A stretch of DNA of 64,000 nt, taken from contig UAVY01000010.1 in NCBI GenBank assembly GCA_900446925.1, positions 321,577 through 385,576 on the forward strand, written 5' to 3'. The translations under genes and the position numbers were made by a program. The first letter of the stretch is position 1. Every line of letters starts with the position of its first letter. Source of the stretch: Citrobacter koseri (GTDB taxonomy: Bacteria > Pseudomonadota > Gammaproteobacteria > Enterobacterales > Enterobacteriaceae). The notes under the pieces were generated by a model, which was not told where the DNA came from, searched no databases, and worked only from the letters and a program-made list of their open reading frames with translations. Below, piece after piece: positions 32,401 to 43,018 of this stretch.

Positions 32401-34235
32401 GTGGCGCAGGCGGAAGTGTTGAATCTGGAATTGGGGGCTAAACAGGTTTTACAGGAAACCTTTGGCTACCAACAGTTTCGCCCAGGCCAGGAAGAGATCA
32501 TTGAGACGGTCGTCTCGGGTCGTGATTGCCTGGTCGTCATGCCGACCGGCGGCGGCAAATCCCTGTGTTACCAGATTCCAGCCTTACTGCTTAACGGACT
32601 TACCGTTGTCGTTTCGCCGCTTATCTCCCTGATGAAAGATCAGGTCGACCAGTTGCTGGCAAACGGCGTGGCGGCGGCGTGCCTGAACTCGACGCAGAGC
32701 CGTGAACAGCAGCATGAGGTGATGGCCGGTTGCCGAACCGGGCAGGTTCGCCTGCTGTATATTGCGCCGGAGCGCCTGATGCTGGATAACTTCCTTGAGC
32801 ATCTGGCGCACTGGAATCCGGTCTTACTGGCCGTCGATGAAGCGCACTGTATCTCGCAGTGGGGGCATGACTTCCGCCCGGAATACGCCGCGCTCGGTCA
32901 GCTCCGCCAGCGTTTTCCTTCCCTGCCGTTTATGGCGTTGACCGCCACCGCAGATGACACCACCCGACTGGATATTGTTCGCCTGTTGGGGCTGAACGAT
33001 CCGTTAATCCAGATCAGCAGCTTTGACCGTCCGAACATCCGCTATATGCTGATGGAGAAATTTAAGCCGCTCGATCAGCTGATGCGCTATGTGCAGGAAC
33101 AGCGCGGCAAGTCCGGTATCATCTACTGTAACAGCCGGGCGAAGGTGGAGGACACCGCCGCACGTCTGCAAAGTCGCGGCATCAGCGCGGCGGCGTATCA
33201 TGCCGGTCTGGAAAATAACGTGCGCGCCGATGTGCAGGAGAAGTTCCAGCGCGACGATCTGCAAATCGTCGTGGCGACCGTCGCATTTGGTATGGGCATT
33301 AACAAACCTAACGTGCGTTTTGTGGTGCATTTTGATATTCCCCGCAATATTGAATCCTACTATCAGGAAACCGGCCGCGCCGGGCGTGACGGCCTGCCCG
33401 CAGAGGCCGATGCTGTTCTACGATCCGGCTGATATGGCGTGGCTGCGCCGCTGTCTGGAGGAGAAACCCGCCGGGCAGCTACAGGATATTGAACGGCATA
33501 AGCTGAACGCGATGGGGGGCGTTTGCCGAAGCGCAGACCTGTCGTCGTCTGGTGCTGCTGAACTACTTTGGCGAAGGTCGGCAGGAACCCTGCGGCAACT
33601 GCGATATTTGCCTCGACCCGCCAAAACAGTACGACGGCCTGATGGATGCGCGTAAAGCCCTGTCGACGATTTATCGCGTTAATCAGCGTTTTGGTATGGG
33701 CTATGTGGTGGAAGTATTGCGCGGCGCGAACAATCAGCGTATCCGCGATTTAGCTCATGACAAATTGCCGGTGTACGGCATTGGTCGCGATCAGAGCCAT
33801 GAGCACTGGGTCAGCGTGATTCGTCAGCTTATTCATCTGGGTATGGTTACGCAGAATATTGCCCAACATTCGGCGTTGCAGTTAACCGAAGCGGCGCGTC
33901 CGGTGCTGGCGTGGCGAAGTGCCGTTGCAGCTTGCCGTGCCGCGTATCGTCGCGTTGAAGCCGCGAGTGATGCAGAAATCCTTCGGCGGCAATTACGATC
34001 GCAAACTGTTCGCCAAACTGCGCAAATTGCGTAAGGCCATTGCCGATGAAGAGAATATCCCGCCGTATGTCGTCTTTAACGATGCGACGCTGATTTGAAA
34101 TGGCCGAACAGATGCCGGTTTCGCCGAGCGAAATGCTGAGCGTTAACGGCGTCGGCATGCGCAAGCTGGAGCGTTTCGGTAAAGAGTTTATGGCGGCTGA
34201 TCCGCGCGCATGTCGATGGTGACGACGAAGAGTAG
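32401..34235 (+). CDS. recQ: RecQ, 3'-5' DNA helicase (five frameshifts)
   Basis: A superfamily 2 helicase of the RecF pathway. Walker A is TGGGKS, motif II is DEAHCISQWGHDFRP, motif VI is YYQETGRAGRDG; the zinc site uses CRRLVLLNYFGE...CGNCDIC, and an HRDC domain is C-terminal. The start is GTG 32401. Extra bases are at 33407-33408 (C), 33514-33519 (six Gs), 33908-33909 (G), 34094-34096 (T) and 34195-34196 (G). Correction gives 609 residues ending HVDGDDEE at TAG 34233-34235. Confidence 0.94.
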
Positions 34236-34263
34236 TCAGCCAGGTAAAAAAGTGCCAGGATGG

Positions 34264-34298
34264 TGACTCGGTAAACTATTCCCCCGCGAGTCATTTTT
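34264..34298 (+). terminator. Intrinsic terminator after recQ, abutting rhtC
   Basis: TGACTCG at 34264-34270 pairs with CGAGTCA at 34287-34293, followed by TTTTT. The T run ends directly at the rhtC ATG, leaving no obvious Shine-Dalgarno sequence for rhtC. Confidence 0.65.
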
Positions 34299-34920
34299 AT
34301 GTTGATGCTATTTCTCACCGTAGCGATGGTGCATATCGTTGCGTTAATGAGTCCTGGACCGGACTTTTTCTTTGTCTCTCAAACCGCCGTGAGCCGCTCG
34401 CGCAAGGAAGCGATGATGGGCGTGCTGGGCATTACCTGCGGCGTCATGGTTTGGGCGGGCGTTGCGTTGCTCGGCCTGCATCTGATTATCGAGAAAATGG
34501 CCTGGCTGCATACCATCATTATGGTGGGTGGTGGTTTGTACCTGTGCTGGATGGGCTATCAGATGCTGCGTGGCGCGCTGAAAAAACAGGACGTCGCCGC
34601 GCCTGCGCCGCAGATTGAACTGGCGCAAAGCGGTCGTAGCTTTGTGAAAGGTTTGCTGACGAACCTGGCGAACCCGAAAGCGATCATCTATTTCGGATCG
34701 GTCTTTTCACTGTTCGTTGGCGATAACGTCGGCGTAGCCGCGCGCTGGGGCATTTTCGCGTTGATTATCGTGGAAACGCTGGCCTGGTTTACCGTAGTCG
34801 CCAGCCTGTTCGCGCTACCGAAAATGCGTCGCGGTTATCAGCGTCTGGCCGAAGTGGATCGACGGTTTTGCCGGTGCGTTGTTTGCCGGTTTCGGCATTC
34901 ACCTGATTATTTCGCGTTAA
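34299..34920 (+). CDS. rhtC: RhtC, threonine efflux protein (one frameshift)
   Basis: A LysE/RhtB-family exporter with about six membrane segments, conferring threonine resistance in E. coli. It has the family N-terminus (ALMSPGPDFFFVSQTA) and the NLANPKAIIYFGSVF block. An extra C at 34849-34850 breaks RLAKWIDGFAGALFAG; correction gives 206 residues ending HLIISR at TAA 34918-34920. It is convergent with its paralogue rhtB, with a REP unit between. Confidence 0.94.
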
Positions 34921-34924
34921 TTAT

Positions 34925-34959
34925 CGTAGGCCGGATAAGCGTTAGCGCCATCCGGCAAT
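34925..34959. repeat. REP element between rhtC and rhtB
   Basis: gtaggccggataagcgttagcgcc with a following atccggcaa. The central gcgttagcg has one T more than the usual gcgtagcg. Confidence 0.8.
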
Positions 34960-34962
34960 TTC

Positions 34963-35583
34963 TCAGGCATGCCTTGCTGACGCCAGCAGCGCACCCACCA
35001 GCATAAACAGCGAACCAAATACCTTATTCAACGCCTTCATTTGCTTCGGCCCTTTAATCCAGCCTGCGATACGTGTCGCCAGCGTCGCGTAACCGATCAT
35101 CACAATGATATCAACGACAATGGTTGTGATGCCGAGCACAACGTACTGCATCAGCTGCGGCTCCTGCGGCTTGATAAACTGCGGAAATAGCGCGGCGAGA
35201 AAAACAATGCTCTTTGGGTTGGTCAGGTTTACAAATACCGCGCGCCTGAACAGACGGCTTCGGGACTGTGCGTGCGCCAGCGTGTTGAGATCGATGGCGC
35301 CTGCGGCACGCCATTGCTGGATACCCAGCCAGATCAGATAAGCGGCGCCCGCCCATTTCAGGACTTCGAATGCGACGACGGAACGTGAAAACAGCGTCCC
35401 CAGGCCCACGCCAACCAGCACGATGTGTATGCCAAGCCCGGTCTGCAAACCCGCAATAGACGCCGTTGCGCCGCGATAACCGTGGCTGATTGCCGTGGTC
35501 ATGGTATTGATGGCGCCGGAGCCGGGAGAAAGGCTCAAAATAATGGATGTCAGCAGATAAGCGAACCACCATTCGAAGGTCAT
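34963..35583 (-). CDS. rhtB: RhtB, homoserine/homoserine lactone efflux protein
   Basis: An intact 206-residue LysE/RhtB-family exporter with the signature [36 protein letters not shown] and about six membrane segments. It is a paralogue of rhtC with convergent orientation, and divergent from pldB. Confidence 0.96.
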   Translation of the reverse strand: MTFEWWFAYLLTSIILSLSPGSGAINTMTTAISHGYRGATASIAGLQTGLGIHIVLVGVGLGTLFSRSVVAFEVLKWAGAAYLIWLGIQQWRAAGAIDLNTLAHAQSRSRLFRRAVFVNLTNPKSIVFLAALFPQFIKPQEPQLMQYVVLGITTIVVDIIVMIGYATLATRIAGWIKGPKQMKALNKVFGSLFMLVGALLASARHA

Positions 35584-35694
35584 GAGGAACTCCCTGATTG
35601 TCTGTTTTTATGCCACAATACCCTACTGTCGCTGTATTGTGTCAGGCATCATAAAGAAAACGATTTTTACCTGGTAAACGAGGCTGGATACCCG

Positions 35695-36688
35695 ATGTTT
35701 CAGCAGCAAAAGGACTGGGAAACGAGAGAAAACGCGTTCGCTGCTTTTTCTATGGGGCCACTGACAGATTTCTGGCGTCAGCGGGAAGAAGCAGAATTCA
35801 CGGGCGTGGACGACGTTCCCGTACACTTTGTCCGCTTTCACGCAAAGAAAAACGATCGTGTCATCGTCATCTGTCCAGGTCGCATTGAAAGCTACGTAAA
35901 GTATGCCGAACTGGCGTATGACCTGTTCCATCTTGGTTTTGATGTCCTCATCATCGACCACCGCGGGCAAGGGCGCTCCGGGCGTTTGCTGTCGGATACG
36001 CACCGTGGTCATGTGGTCAATTTTAACGATTATGTCGATGACTTAACCGCATTCTGGCAGCAGGAAGTGCAATCGGGGCCGTGGCGGAAACGCTATATTC
36101 TGGCGCACTCTATGGGGGGCGCTATTGCCACGCTGTTCCTGCAACGCAACGCCGTCCAGTGTGATGCCATCGCGCTTTGCGCGCCGATGTTTGGTATCGT
36201 GATGCGCTTACCGGAATGGATGGTGCGCCACATTCTTGACTGGGCCGAGGGGCATCAGCGAATCCGTGAAGGGTATGCCATTGGCACCGGGCGCTGGCGA
36301 GCGCTGCCTTTTAGTATGAATGTGCTAACGCACAGTCGGCAGCGCTATCGGCGCAATTTACGTTTCTATGCCGATGAACCCCGGCTGCGCGTCGGGGGGC
36401 CGACTTACCACTGGGTGCGTGAAGGTATTCTGGCCGGTGAGCAGGCTCTGGCGGGGGCGGGTGATGACGCAACCCCTGTGCTACTTGTTCAGGCTGAAGA
36501 AGAGCGTGTGGTGGATAACCGCGCGCATGACCGTTTTTTGTGAAATCCGCGCCGCAGCGGGCCATCCCGTAGAGGGAGAGCGACCGCTTGTCATAAAAGG
36601 CGCGTACCATGAGATCCTTTTTGAAAAGGACGCAATGCGCTCAGTCGCGCTTAACGCCATTGTCGAATTTTTCGACAGGCATAACTAA
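35695..36688 (+). CDS. pldB: PldB, lysophospholipase L2 (one frameshift)
   Basis: An inner-membrane-associated alpha/beta hydrolase acting on lysophospholipids. The nucleophile elbow is AHSMGG, with IIDHRGQGRSGR upstream and a C-terminal His in KGAYHEILFE. The start MFQQQKDWETRENAF at 35695 is chosen by family; a longer open frame extends upstream into the rhtB region. Six Ts at 36534-36539 instead of five break HDRFCEIRAAAG; correction gives 330 residues, ten fewer than E. coli because the tail ends FFDRHN. Confidence 0.93.
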
Positions 36689-36731
36689 TTCATCCAGCGG
36701 AAACCGCTTTGCCTTGAGGTTTAATTTTCTT

Positions 36732-37532
36732 ATGTATCAGGTTGTTGCGTCTGATTTAGATGGTACGCTGCTCTCTCCCGATCACACGTTGTCCCCTTAC
36801 GCGAAAGAGACGCTGAAATTATTGACCGCCTGTGGCGTGAATTTTGTGTTCGCGACTGGCCGCCACCACGTCGATGTGGGGCAAATCCGCGATAATCTTG
36901 AGATTAAGTCTTACATGATTACCTCCAACGGCGCGCGCGTGCATGACACCGACGGGAACCTGGTGTTCACTCACAACCTTGACCGCGACATCGCCAGCGA
37001 TCTGTTTGGCGTAGTGAATGCAAGCCCGGATATCGTGACTAACGTCTATCGCGATGATGAGTGGTTTATGAACCGCCACCGCCCGGATGAAATGCGTTTC
37101 TTCAAAGAAGCGGTATTTCACTATTCGCTGTTCGAACCGGCGATGCTGGAGCCTGAAGGGGTCAGCAAAGTGTTCTTCACCAGCGATGCGCATGAAAAAC
37201 TACTGCCGCTGGAGCAGGCGATTAACGCACGTTGGGGCGATCGCGTGAACGTCAGTTTCTCTACGCTGACCTGTCTGGAAGTGATGGCGGGAGGCGTGTC
37301 GAAAGGGCATGCGCTGGAAGCCGTCTCGAAAGCGATGGGTTACAAATTGCAGGATTGCATTGCGTTTGGCGATGGTATGAACGACGCGGAAATGCTCTCG
37401 ATGGCGGGGAAAGGCTGCATTATGGGCAATGCCCATCAGCGCCTGAAAGATCTGCATCCGGGTCTGGAAATCATTGGCATCAATGCTGACGATGCCGTAC
37501 CGCATTATCTGCGTAAGCTCTTTTTGCGGTAA
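36732..37532 (+). CDS. yigL: YigL, HAD (Cof-type) sugar-phosphate/pyridoxal phosphatase
   Basis: An intact 266-residue phosphatase of the Cof subfamily: motif I DLDGTLLS, a C2-type cap, GHALEAV with the motif III lysine, and motif IV GDGMNDAEML. In Salmonella and E. coli, yigL is the gene whose mRNA, released from pldB-yigL, is stabilised by the small RNA SgrS so that sugar phosphates can be dephosphorylated and exported. That fits the immediate pldB-yigL spacing of 43 bases. The SgrS site would lie inside the pldB 3' end; I did not map it. Confidence 0.95.
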   Translation: MYQVVASDLDGTLLSPDHTLSPYAKETLKLLTACGVNFVFATGRHHVDVGQIRDNLEIKSYMITSNGARVHDTDGNLVFTHNLDRDIASDLFGVVNASPDIVTNVYRDDEWFMNRHRPDEMRFFKEAVFHYSLFEPAMLEPEGVSKVFFTSDAHEKLLPLEQAINARWGDRVNVSFSTLTCLEVMAGGVSKGHALEAVSKAMGYKLQDCIAFGDGMNDAEMLSMAGKGCIMGNAHQRLKDLHPGLEIIGINADDAVPHYLRKLFLR

Positions 37533-37543
37533 TGCGATTGCTC

Positions 37544-37568
37544 TTTAGTTGACCAGTTGTCAACTAAA
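37544..37568. promoter_or_regulatory. Perfect inverted repeat upstream of yigM
   Basis: TTTAGTTGAC at 37544-37553 and GTCAACTAAA at 37559-37568 are ten-base arms around five bases. The repeat lies 45 bases before the yigM GTG and overlaps candidate -35 hexamers (TTGACC, TTGTCA), with TACAAT at 37577-37582 as a possible -10. It could be an operator or a transcript hairpin. It does not match the BirA operator half-sites well. Confidence 0.6.
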
Positions 37569-37612
37569 CTCTCCGCTACAATGGGTGCCCCTTATTCAAA
37601 GAGACATCCATT

Positions 37613-38512
37613 GTGGCGCTACTCATCATTACCACTATCCTGTGGGCCTTCTCCTTTAGCCTGTTCGGCGAGTATCTCGCGGGTCATGTTGATAGCTATT
37701 TTGCAGTGCTGGTGCGTGTTGGGCTGGCAGCGCTGGTGTTTCTCCCGTTTCTGCGTACCCGTGGGCATAGCGTAAAAACCATTGGCCTGTATATGCTGGT
37801 GGGAGCGATGCAGCTTGGCATTATGTATATGCTGAGTTTCCGCGCCTATCTCTATCTGACGGTCTCCGAACTGCTGCTGTTTACCGTCCTCACGCCGCTT
37901 TATATCACGCTGATTTATGATTTGATGAGCAAGCGTCGCCTGCGCTGGGGTTATGCCTTCAGCGCGTTGCTGGCGGTCATCGGCGCTGGGATTATTCGTT
38001 ACGACCAGGTTACCGATCATTTCTGGACGGGGTTACTGCTGGTACAGCTTTCCAATATCAGTTTTGCCATCGGGATGGTGGGCTACAAGCGTCTGATGGA
38101 AACCCGGCCTATGCCGCAGCATAACGCGTTCGCCTGGTTTTACGTTGGGGCGTTTCTGGTGGCCGTTGTCGCCTGGTCTATGCTGGGGAACGCGCAGAAT
38201 ATGCCGGAAACGACGCTACAGTGGAGCATTCTGATCTTCCTGGGCGTGGCGGCGTCGGGTATCGGCTACTTCATGTGGAACTATGGCGCGACCCAGGTGG
38301 ATGCCGGTACGTTAGGCATCATGAACAATATGCATGTGCCTGCGGGACTGTTGGTTAATCTGGCGATCTGGCATCAACAGCCCCACTGGCCGAGTTTTAT
38401 TACAGGCGCGCTTGTGATACTGGCTTCCCTGTGGGTACATCGGAAGTGGGTCGCTCCGCGCTCCGTACAAACGGCAGATGGTCGCATGCGTGGTTCCGCG
38501 CCGAGCGAATAA
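37613..38512 (+). CDS. yigM: YigM, biotin transporter (EamA/DMT family)
   Basis: An intact 299-residue inner-membrane protein with about ten membrane segments and two EamA repeats. In E. coli YigM is the biotin uptake carrier. The start is GTG 37613 ([13 protein letters not shown]). Its last 113 bases overlap the 3' end of metR on the other strand, so both C-termini are encoded by the same DNA. Confidence 0.93.
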   Translation: MALLIITTILWAFSFSLFGEYLAGHVDSYFAVLVRVGLAALVFLPFLRTRGHSVKTIGLYMLVGAMQLGIMYMLSFRAYLYLTVSELLLFTVLTPLYITLIYDLMSKRRLRWGYAFSALLAVIGAGIIRYDQVTDHFWTGLLLVQLSNISFAIGMVGYKRLMETRPMPQHNAFAWFYVGAFLVAVVAWSMLGNAQNMPETTLQWSILIFLGVAASGIGYFMWNYGATQVDAGTLGIMNNMHVPAGLLVNLAIWHQQPHWPSFITGALVILASLWVHRKWVAPRSVQTADGRMRGSAPSE

Positions 38513-39353
38513 ACGCTTCAGTCACCGCCTGACGCTGCTCGCCATCGCGCACCGCAGCGTAGAGGCGGCTCCATAAACCGTCGCCCAGGGTTTTGGTAAC
38601 GACCAGCCCCTGGCGTTCGAAACTCTCCACTACCCAGTGCGGCAGGGCGGCAATACCCATTCTGGCGGCGACCATCTGAATCAGCAGCAGGGTGTTATCC
38701 ACGTTTTTCAGTGACGGGCTGATGCCGGCGGGTTGCAGGAAATGCCGCCAGACATCCAGTCGGCTGCGCTGTACCGGATAGATCAACAGCGTCTCGCTGG
38801 CTAAATCTTCCGGCGTAATCTGCGCCTTACTGGCCAGCGGATGATCGGGCGCCAGCACCAGTCGTACTTCAAAATCGAACATCGGCGAATAGTGCAGCCC
38901 GCTGCGCGGCAGGATGTCTGATGTCATCACCAGATCCAGCTCCCCCTGTTGCAGCGCGGGCTGGGGATCAAACGTCACGCCGGATTTGAAATCCATCTCA
39001 ACCTGCGGCCACCTGGCGTGGAAGTTTTCCAGCGCCGGGGTCAGCCACTGAATACAGCTATGGCATTCAATCGCAATGCGTAATCGGGTCTGCTGTGGTT
39101 CGTTACAGGCCTGTAGGGCGCGGCTAATCTGCGGTAGTACCTGGTTTGCCAGTTGCAGGAGAATTTCCCCCTGTGGCGTAAAACGCAGCGGTTGACTCTT
39201 ACGGACGAATAACCGGAAGCCAAGGCGCTGTTCCAGATCGCTGAACTGGTGAGACAAGGCGGATTGGGTCTGGTGCAGCGTAGCCGCCGCAGCCGCCAGC
39301 GAACCGCTATTCCGCAACGCCTGGAGCGTTTTCAGGTGTTTAATCTCGATCAT
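38400..39353 (-). CDS. metR: MetR, LysR-type activator of methionine genes
   Basis: An intact 317-residue LysR-type regulator that uses homocysteine as co-inducer and activates metE, metH and others. The N-terminal helix-turn-helix is seen in [27 protein letters not shown]; the C-terminal effector domain follows. It is divergent from metE, the usual arrangement for autoregulated LysR pairs, and overlaps yigM at the 3' end. Confidence 0.96.
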   Translation of the reverse strand: MIEIKHLKTLQALRNSGSLAAAAATLHQTQSALSHQFSDLEQRLGFRLFVRKSQPLRFTPQGEILLQLANQVLPQISRALQACNEPQQTRLRIAIECHSCIQWLTPALENFHARWPQVEMDFKSGVTFDPQPALQQGELDLVMTSDILPRSGLHYSPMFDFEVRLVLAPDHPLASKAQITPEDLASETLLIYPVQRSRLDVWRHFLQPAGISPSLKNVDNTLLLIQMVAARMGIAALPHWVVESFERQGLVVTKTLGDGLWSRLYAAVRDGEQRQAVTEAFIRSARNHACDHLPFVRSAERPTSDVPTGKPVSQARL

Positions 39354-39365
39354 GAAAGTCCTTCA
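39353..39365. promoter_or_regulatory. MetR-type site at the metR start
   Basis: TGAAAGTCCTTCA fits the MetR consensus TGAA-N5-TTCA exactly and begins on the metR start codon. It may serve autoregulation or metE activation. Confidence 0.6.
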
Positions 39366-39424
39366 CTTCGGCATGAGTAAATTGCGCTTGAGGAATATAC
39401 AGTACATTCACATTATGGATGTGT

Positions 39425-39440
39425 AAACATCCAGACGTCT
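39425..39440. promoter_or_regulatory. Tandem MetJ (met) boxes between metR and metE
   Basis: AAACATCC followed by AGACGTCT: the second equals the eight-base met box consensus and the first is a weaker neighbour, the tandem pattern the MetJ repressor needs. Confidence 0.8.
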
Positions 39441-39465
39441 AAAAAATCCGTCGTCTTTTAAATTA

Positions 39466-39575
39466 ATAGTGCGTTGGCTGCGTTTCCCCACCCCGGTCAC
39501 TTACTTATGTAAGCTCCCGGGGATGAGCAAACTTGCCGCCTTCTCTGAATTTAAAATCCTTAGGATTTGCACATT
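39466..39575 (+). repeat. ERIC (IRU) element in the metE leader
   Basis: gcgttggctgcg, then ccccggtcacttacttatg, taagctcccgggg and acttgccgcctt match the core of the enterobacterial repetitive intergenic consensus, including the conserved inverted repeat used for ERIC typing. It lies between the met boxes and the metE ATG, so it is probably transcribed as part of the metE leader. Confidence 0.8.
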
Positions 39576-39589
39576 ATGAGGCTCAAAAA

Positions 39590-41852
39590 ATGACAATTAT
39601 TAATCACACCCTCGGTTTTCCTCGCGTTGGCCTGCGTCGTGAGTTAAAAAAAGCGCAAGAGAGCTACTGGGCGGGCAACGCCACCCGTGAAGACCTGCTG
39701 GCAACCGGACGTGAACTGCGTGCGCGCCACTGGGATCAACAAAAGCAGGCGGGCATCGATCTGCTGCCGGTGGGCGATTTCGCCTGGTACGACCATGTTC
39801 TGACCACCAGCCTGTTGCTGGGCAATGTACCGGCTCGTCATCAGAACAGCGACGGCTCGGTGGATATCGACACTCTGTTCCGCATTGGCCGCGGTCGCGC
39901 GCCGACCGGTGAGCCGGCTGCGGCGGCGGAAATGACCAAATGGTTTAACACCAACTATCACTATATGGTGCCGGAGTTTGTGAAGGGTCAGCAGTTTAAA
40001 CTGACCTGGACTCAGCTTCTGGATGAAGTGGACGAAGCGCTGGCGCTGGGTCACAAGGTGAAACCGGTACTGCTGGGGCCTGTAACCTACCTGTGGCTGG
40101 GTAAAGTGAAAGGTGAGTCGTTCGACCGTCTGAGCCTGCTGAACGACATTCTGCCGGTCTACAAACAGGTACTGACCGAGCTGGCGAAACGCGGCGTTGA
40201 ATGGGTACAGATTGATGAACCTGCGCTGGTGCTGGAACTGCCGCAGGAATGGCTGGATGCTTACAAGCCTGCGTATGATGCGCTGCAAGGCCAGGTGAAG
40301 CTGCTGCTGACGACCTATTTTGAAGGCGTCACGCCGAATCTGGATACCATCGCCGCGCTGCCGGTGCAGGGTCTGCATGTTGATCTGGTACACGGTAAAG
40401 ATGACGTTGCCGAACTGCACAAGCGTTTGCCGTCTGACTGGCTGCTGTCTGCGGGGCTGGTTAACGGTCGCAACGTCTGGCGTGCCGATCTTACGGAAAA
40501 ATATGCGCAAATTAAGGACATTGTCGGCAAACGCGACCTGTGGGTGGCCTCGTCCTGTTCTCTGCTGCACAGCCCGATCGACCTGAGCGTCGAAACCCGT
40601 CTGGATGCGGAAGTGAAGAGCTGGTTTGCTTTCGCGCTGCAAAAATGCGGTGAACTGGCGCTGCTGCGCGATGCGCTGAACAGCGGCGACACGGCAAAAC
40701 TTGAAGCGTGGAGCGCGCCGATTCAGGCTCGTCGCCACTCCACCCGCGTGCACAACGCGGCGGTGGAGAAACGTCTGGCGGCGATTACCGCCCAGGACAG
40801 CCAGCGTGCCAGCCCTTATGCCGCACGTGCCCAGGCGCAGCGTAACCGTTTTAACCTGCCGTCATGGCCGACCACCACGATCGGCTCATTCCCGCAGACG
40901 ACGGAAATCCGCGGCCTGCGTCTGGACTTCAAAAAGGGCAACCTTGATGCGAATCACTACCGTACCGGCATCGCTGAACACATCAAACAGGCGATCGTTG
41001 AGCAGGAGCGTTTAGGTTTAGACGTACTGGTACACGGTGAAGCCGAGCGTAACGACATGGTGGAGTACTTCGGTGAGCATCTGGATGGTTTTGTTTTCAC
41101 CCAGAATGGCTGGGTGCAGAGCTATGGCTCTCGCTGCGTGAAACCGCCGGTCGTCATTGGCGATGTCAGCCGCCCGGAACCGATCACCGTGGAGTGGGCG
41201 AAATACGCGCAGTCCCCTGACTGATAAACCGGTGAAAGGGATGCTGACCGGCCCGGTGACGATCCTCTGCTGGTCATTCCCGCGTGAAGATGTGAGCCGT
41301 GAAACCATCGCTAAACAGATTGCGCTGGCGCTGCGTGATGAGGTTGCCGATCTGGAAGCGGCGGGAATCGGCATCATTCAGATTGATGAACCGGCACTGC
41401 GTGAAGGGTTGCCGCTGCGTCGCAGCGACTGGGATGCTTACCTGCAATGGGGTGTGGAAGCCTTCCGCATCAACGCTGCGGTGGCGAAGGATGATACCCA
41501 GATCCATACCCACATGTGTTACTGCGAGTTCAATGACATCATGGATTCTATCGCGGCGCTGGATGCGGACGTGATTACCATTGAAACGTCGCGCTCTGAT
41601 ATGGAGCTGCTGGAGTCGTTCGAAGAATTTGAATACCCGAACGAAATCGGGCCGGGCGTCTACGACATTCACTCGCCGAACGTACCGAGCGTCGAGTGGA
41701 TTGAAGCCCTGCTGAATAAAGCCGCTCAGCGTATTCCGGCGGAACGTCTGTGGGTGAACCCGGACTGCGGCCTGAAAACCCGCGGCTGGCCGGAAACCCG
41801 CGCCGCGCTGGCGAACATGGTCAAAGCCGCGCAGAATCTGCGTCAGGCATAA
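39590..41852 (+). CDS. metE: MetE, cobalamin-independent methionine synthase (one frameshift)
   Basis: It methylates homocysteine with 5-methyltetrahydropteroyl-triglutamate. The C-terminal barrel carries zinc ligands in THMCYCEF, the [12 protein letters not shown] block and [10 protein letters not shown]. The start is ATG 39590 ([14 protein letters not shown]); the open frame extends 19 codons upstream into the ERIC element without support. Four Cs at 41214-41217 instead of three break [13 protein letters not shown]; correction gives 753 residues, the E. coli length. Confidence 0.96.
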
Positions 41853-41904
41853 TTCGCTGCTCGGGAAGCGCTAGCGCTTACCCGGGGTACAGGAAATCGC
41901 AACT

Positions 41905-41942
41905 GTTGTAGGCCCGGTAAGGCATAGCCGCCACCGGGCAAT
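41905..41942. repeat. REP element between metE and dlhH
   Basis: gtaggcccggtaaggcatagcc and gccaccgggcaa form a REP unit between convergent genes. Confidence 0.8.
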
Positions 41943-41948
41943 TAACGT

Positions 41949-42760
41949 TTATTTCTTCCCGCCGTACTGGCGCAAACCACTCAAGCATTCTTTGCCAGCC
42001 ATCTTTCGCCGACTCTTCATGATAGCTCGGACGATAATCCGCATTAAAAGCATGTCCTGCATCCGGGTAAACGACGATCTCCGCTTTGGCGTTTGCTGCG
42101 CGCAGCGCCTGCCGCATGGTTTCGACGGTATCCACGGGAATGCCAGTGTCCTGCCCGCCATACAGCCCCAGAACCGGCGCGTTCAGATCGGTCGCGATAT
42201 CCACCGGGTGTTTGGGTGAGTTCAGGGTTTTGTTCCCGACCAGCTTTCCATACCATGCTACCGCGGCTTTTAACTGTGGATTGTGTGCAGCATACAGCCA
42301 GGTAATACGCCCGCCCCAGCAAAAGCCGGTTATCATCAGACGATGCACATCGCCGCCGTTGCGGGAAGCCCAACTGGCGACGTGGTCCAGATCCGCCAGT
42401 ACCTGAGAGTCCGGTACTTTGGCCACCAGACCGCTTAACAGCGTTGGGATATCGGCAAAATCATTCGGATCGCCTTCGCGGAAATAGAGTTCTGGTGCGA
42501 TAGCCAGATACCCTTCCAGCGCCAGGCGGCGGCAAACGTCGCGAATATGTTCATGAACGCCAAAGATCTCCTGCACCACAATGACAACGGGTAACGCGCC
42601 ATCGTTCACTTTTGGCCGCGCGTGCCAGGCGGGCATCTCATCACCCTGAGTAGGAATAGATGTTACGCCTGCGATAATGGCGTCATCAGGGGTGTGAACC
42701 GTTGTGGTAGCAAGGGGGGGAAGCAGCAGGTGCAAAGCCAGATTGTTGTATCGTTGTCAT
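41949..42760 (-). CDS. dlhH: DlhH (YsgA), dienelactone hydrolase-family protein (two frameshifts)
   Basis: A cytoplasmic alpha/beta hydrolase with a cysteine nucleophile in GFCWGGR, Asp in YPDAGHAF and His following it. The natural substrate is not settled. The start is ATG 42760 (MTTIQQSGFAPAAS). Seven Gs at 42714-42720 (plus strand) instead of six break ASPLATTTVHT, and an extra C at 41973 breaks the end (WFRQYGGKK). Correction gives 269 residues ending at TAA 41949-41951. It is divergent from udp. Confidence 0.9.
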
Positions 42761-42878
42761 GGTATTCTCCGTACCCTTAAGGAAATAGCGCAATGTTAAA
42801 TATAGACAGCATGCAACAAATCACATTGCCTGAAACAGGCTATCTTTTGTGCAATGGTGCGCGGTATTGATATATTTA

Positions 42879-42946
42879 TGTGATGTAACTCACTATTTCA
42901 TGGTAATTCAATGCAATTTATTTACTTCATGGTGATGAGCGTCACG
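42879..42946 (+). promoter_or_regulatory. Two CRP-like sites upstream of udp
   Basis: TGTGATGTAACTCACT at 42879-42894 fits TGTGA-N6-TCACA at nine of ten positions; GGTGATGAGCGTCACG at 42931-42946 fits at eight. The spacing (52 bases between centres) is that of a CRP-CytR-CRP repression site, as known for udp. Confidence 0.8.
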
Positions 42947-43018
42947 AAACTATTTTTAGCTCTTCGGTAAAGTGTCTTTTTGCTTCTTCTGACAAACCCG
43001 ATTCACAGAGGAGTTTTT

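Noticed and set aside
41878..42735. dlhH with a longer C-terminus running into the REP element.
   Set aside because: The extension arises from one extra base at 41973; the family ends at WFRQYGGKK.
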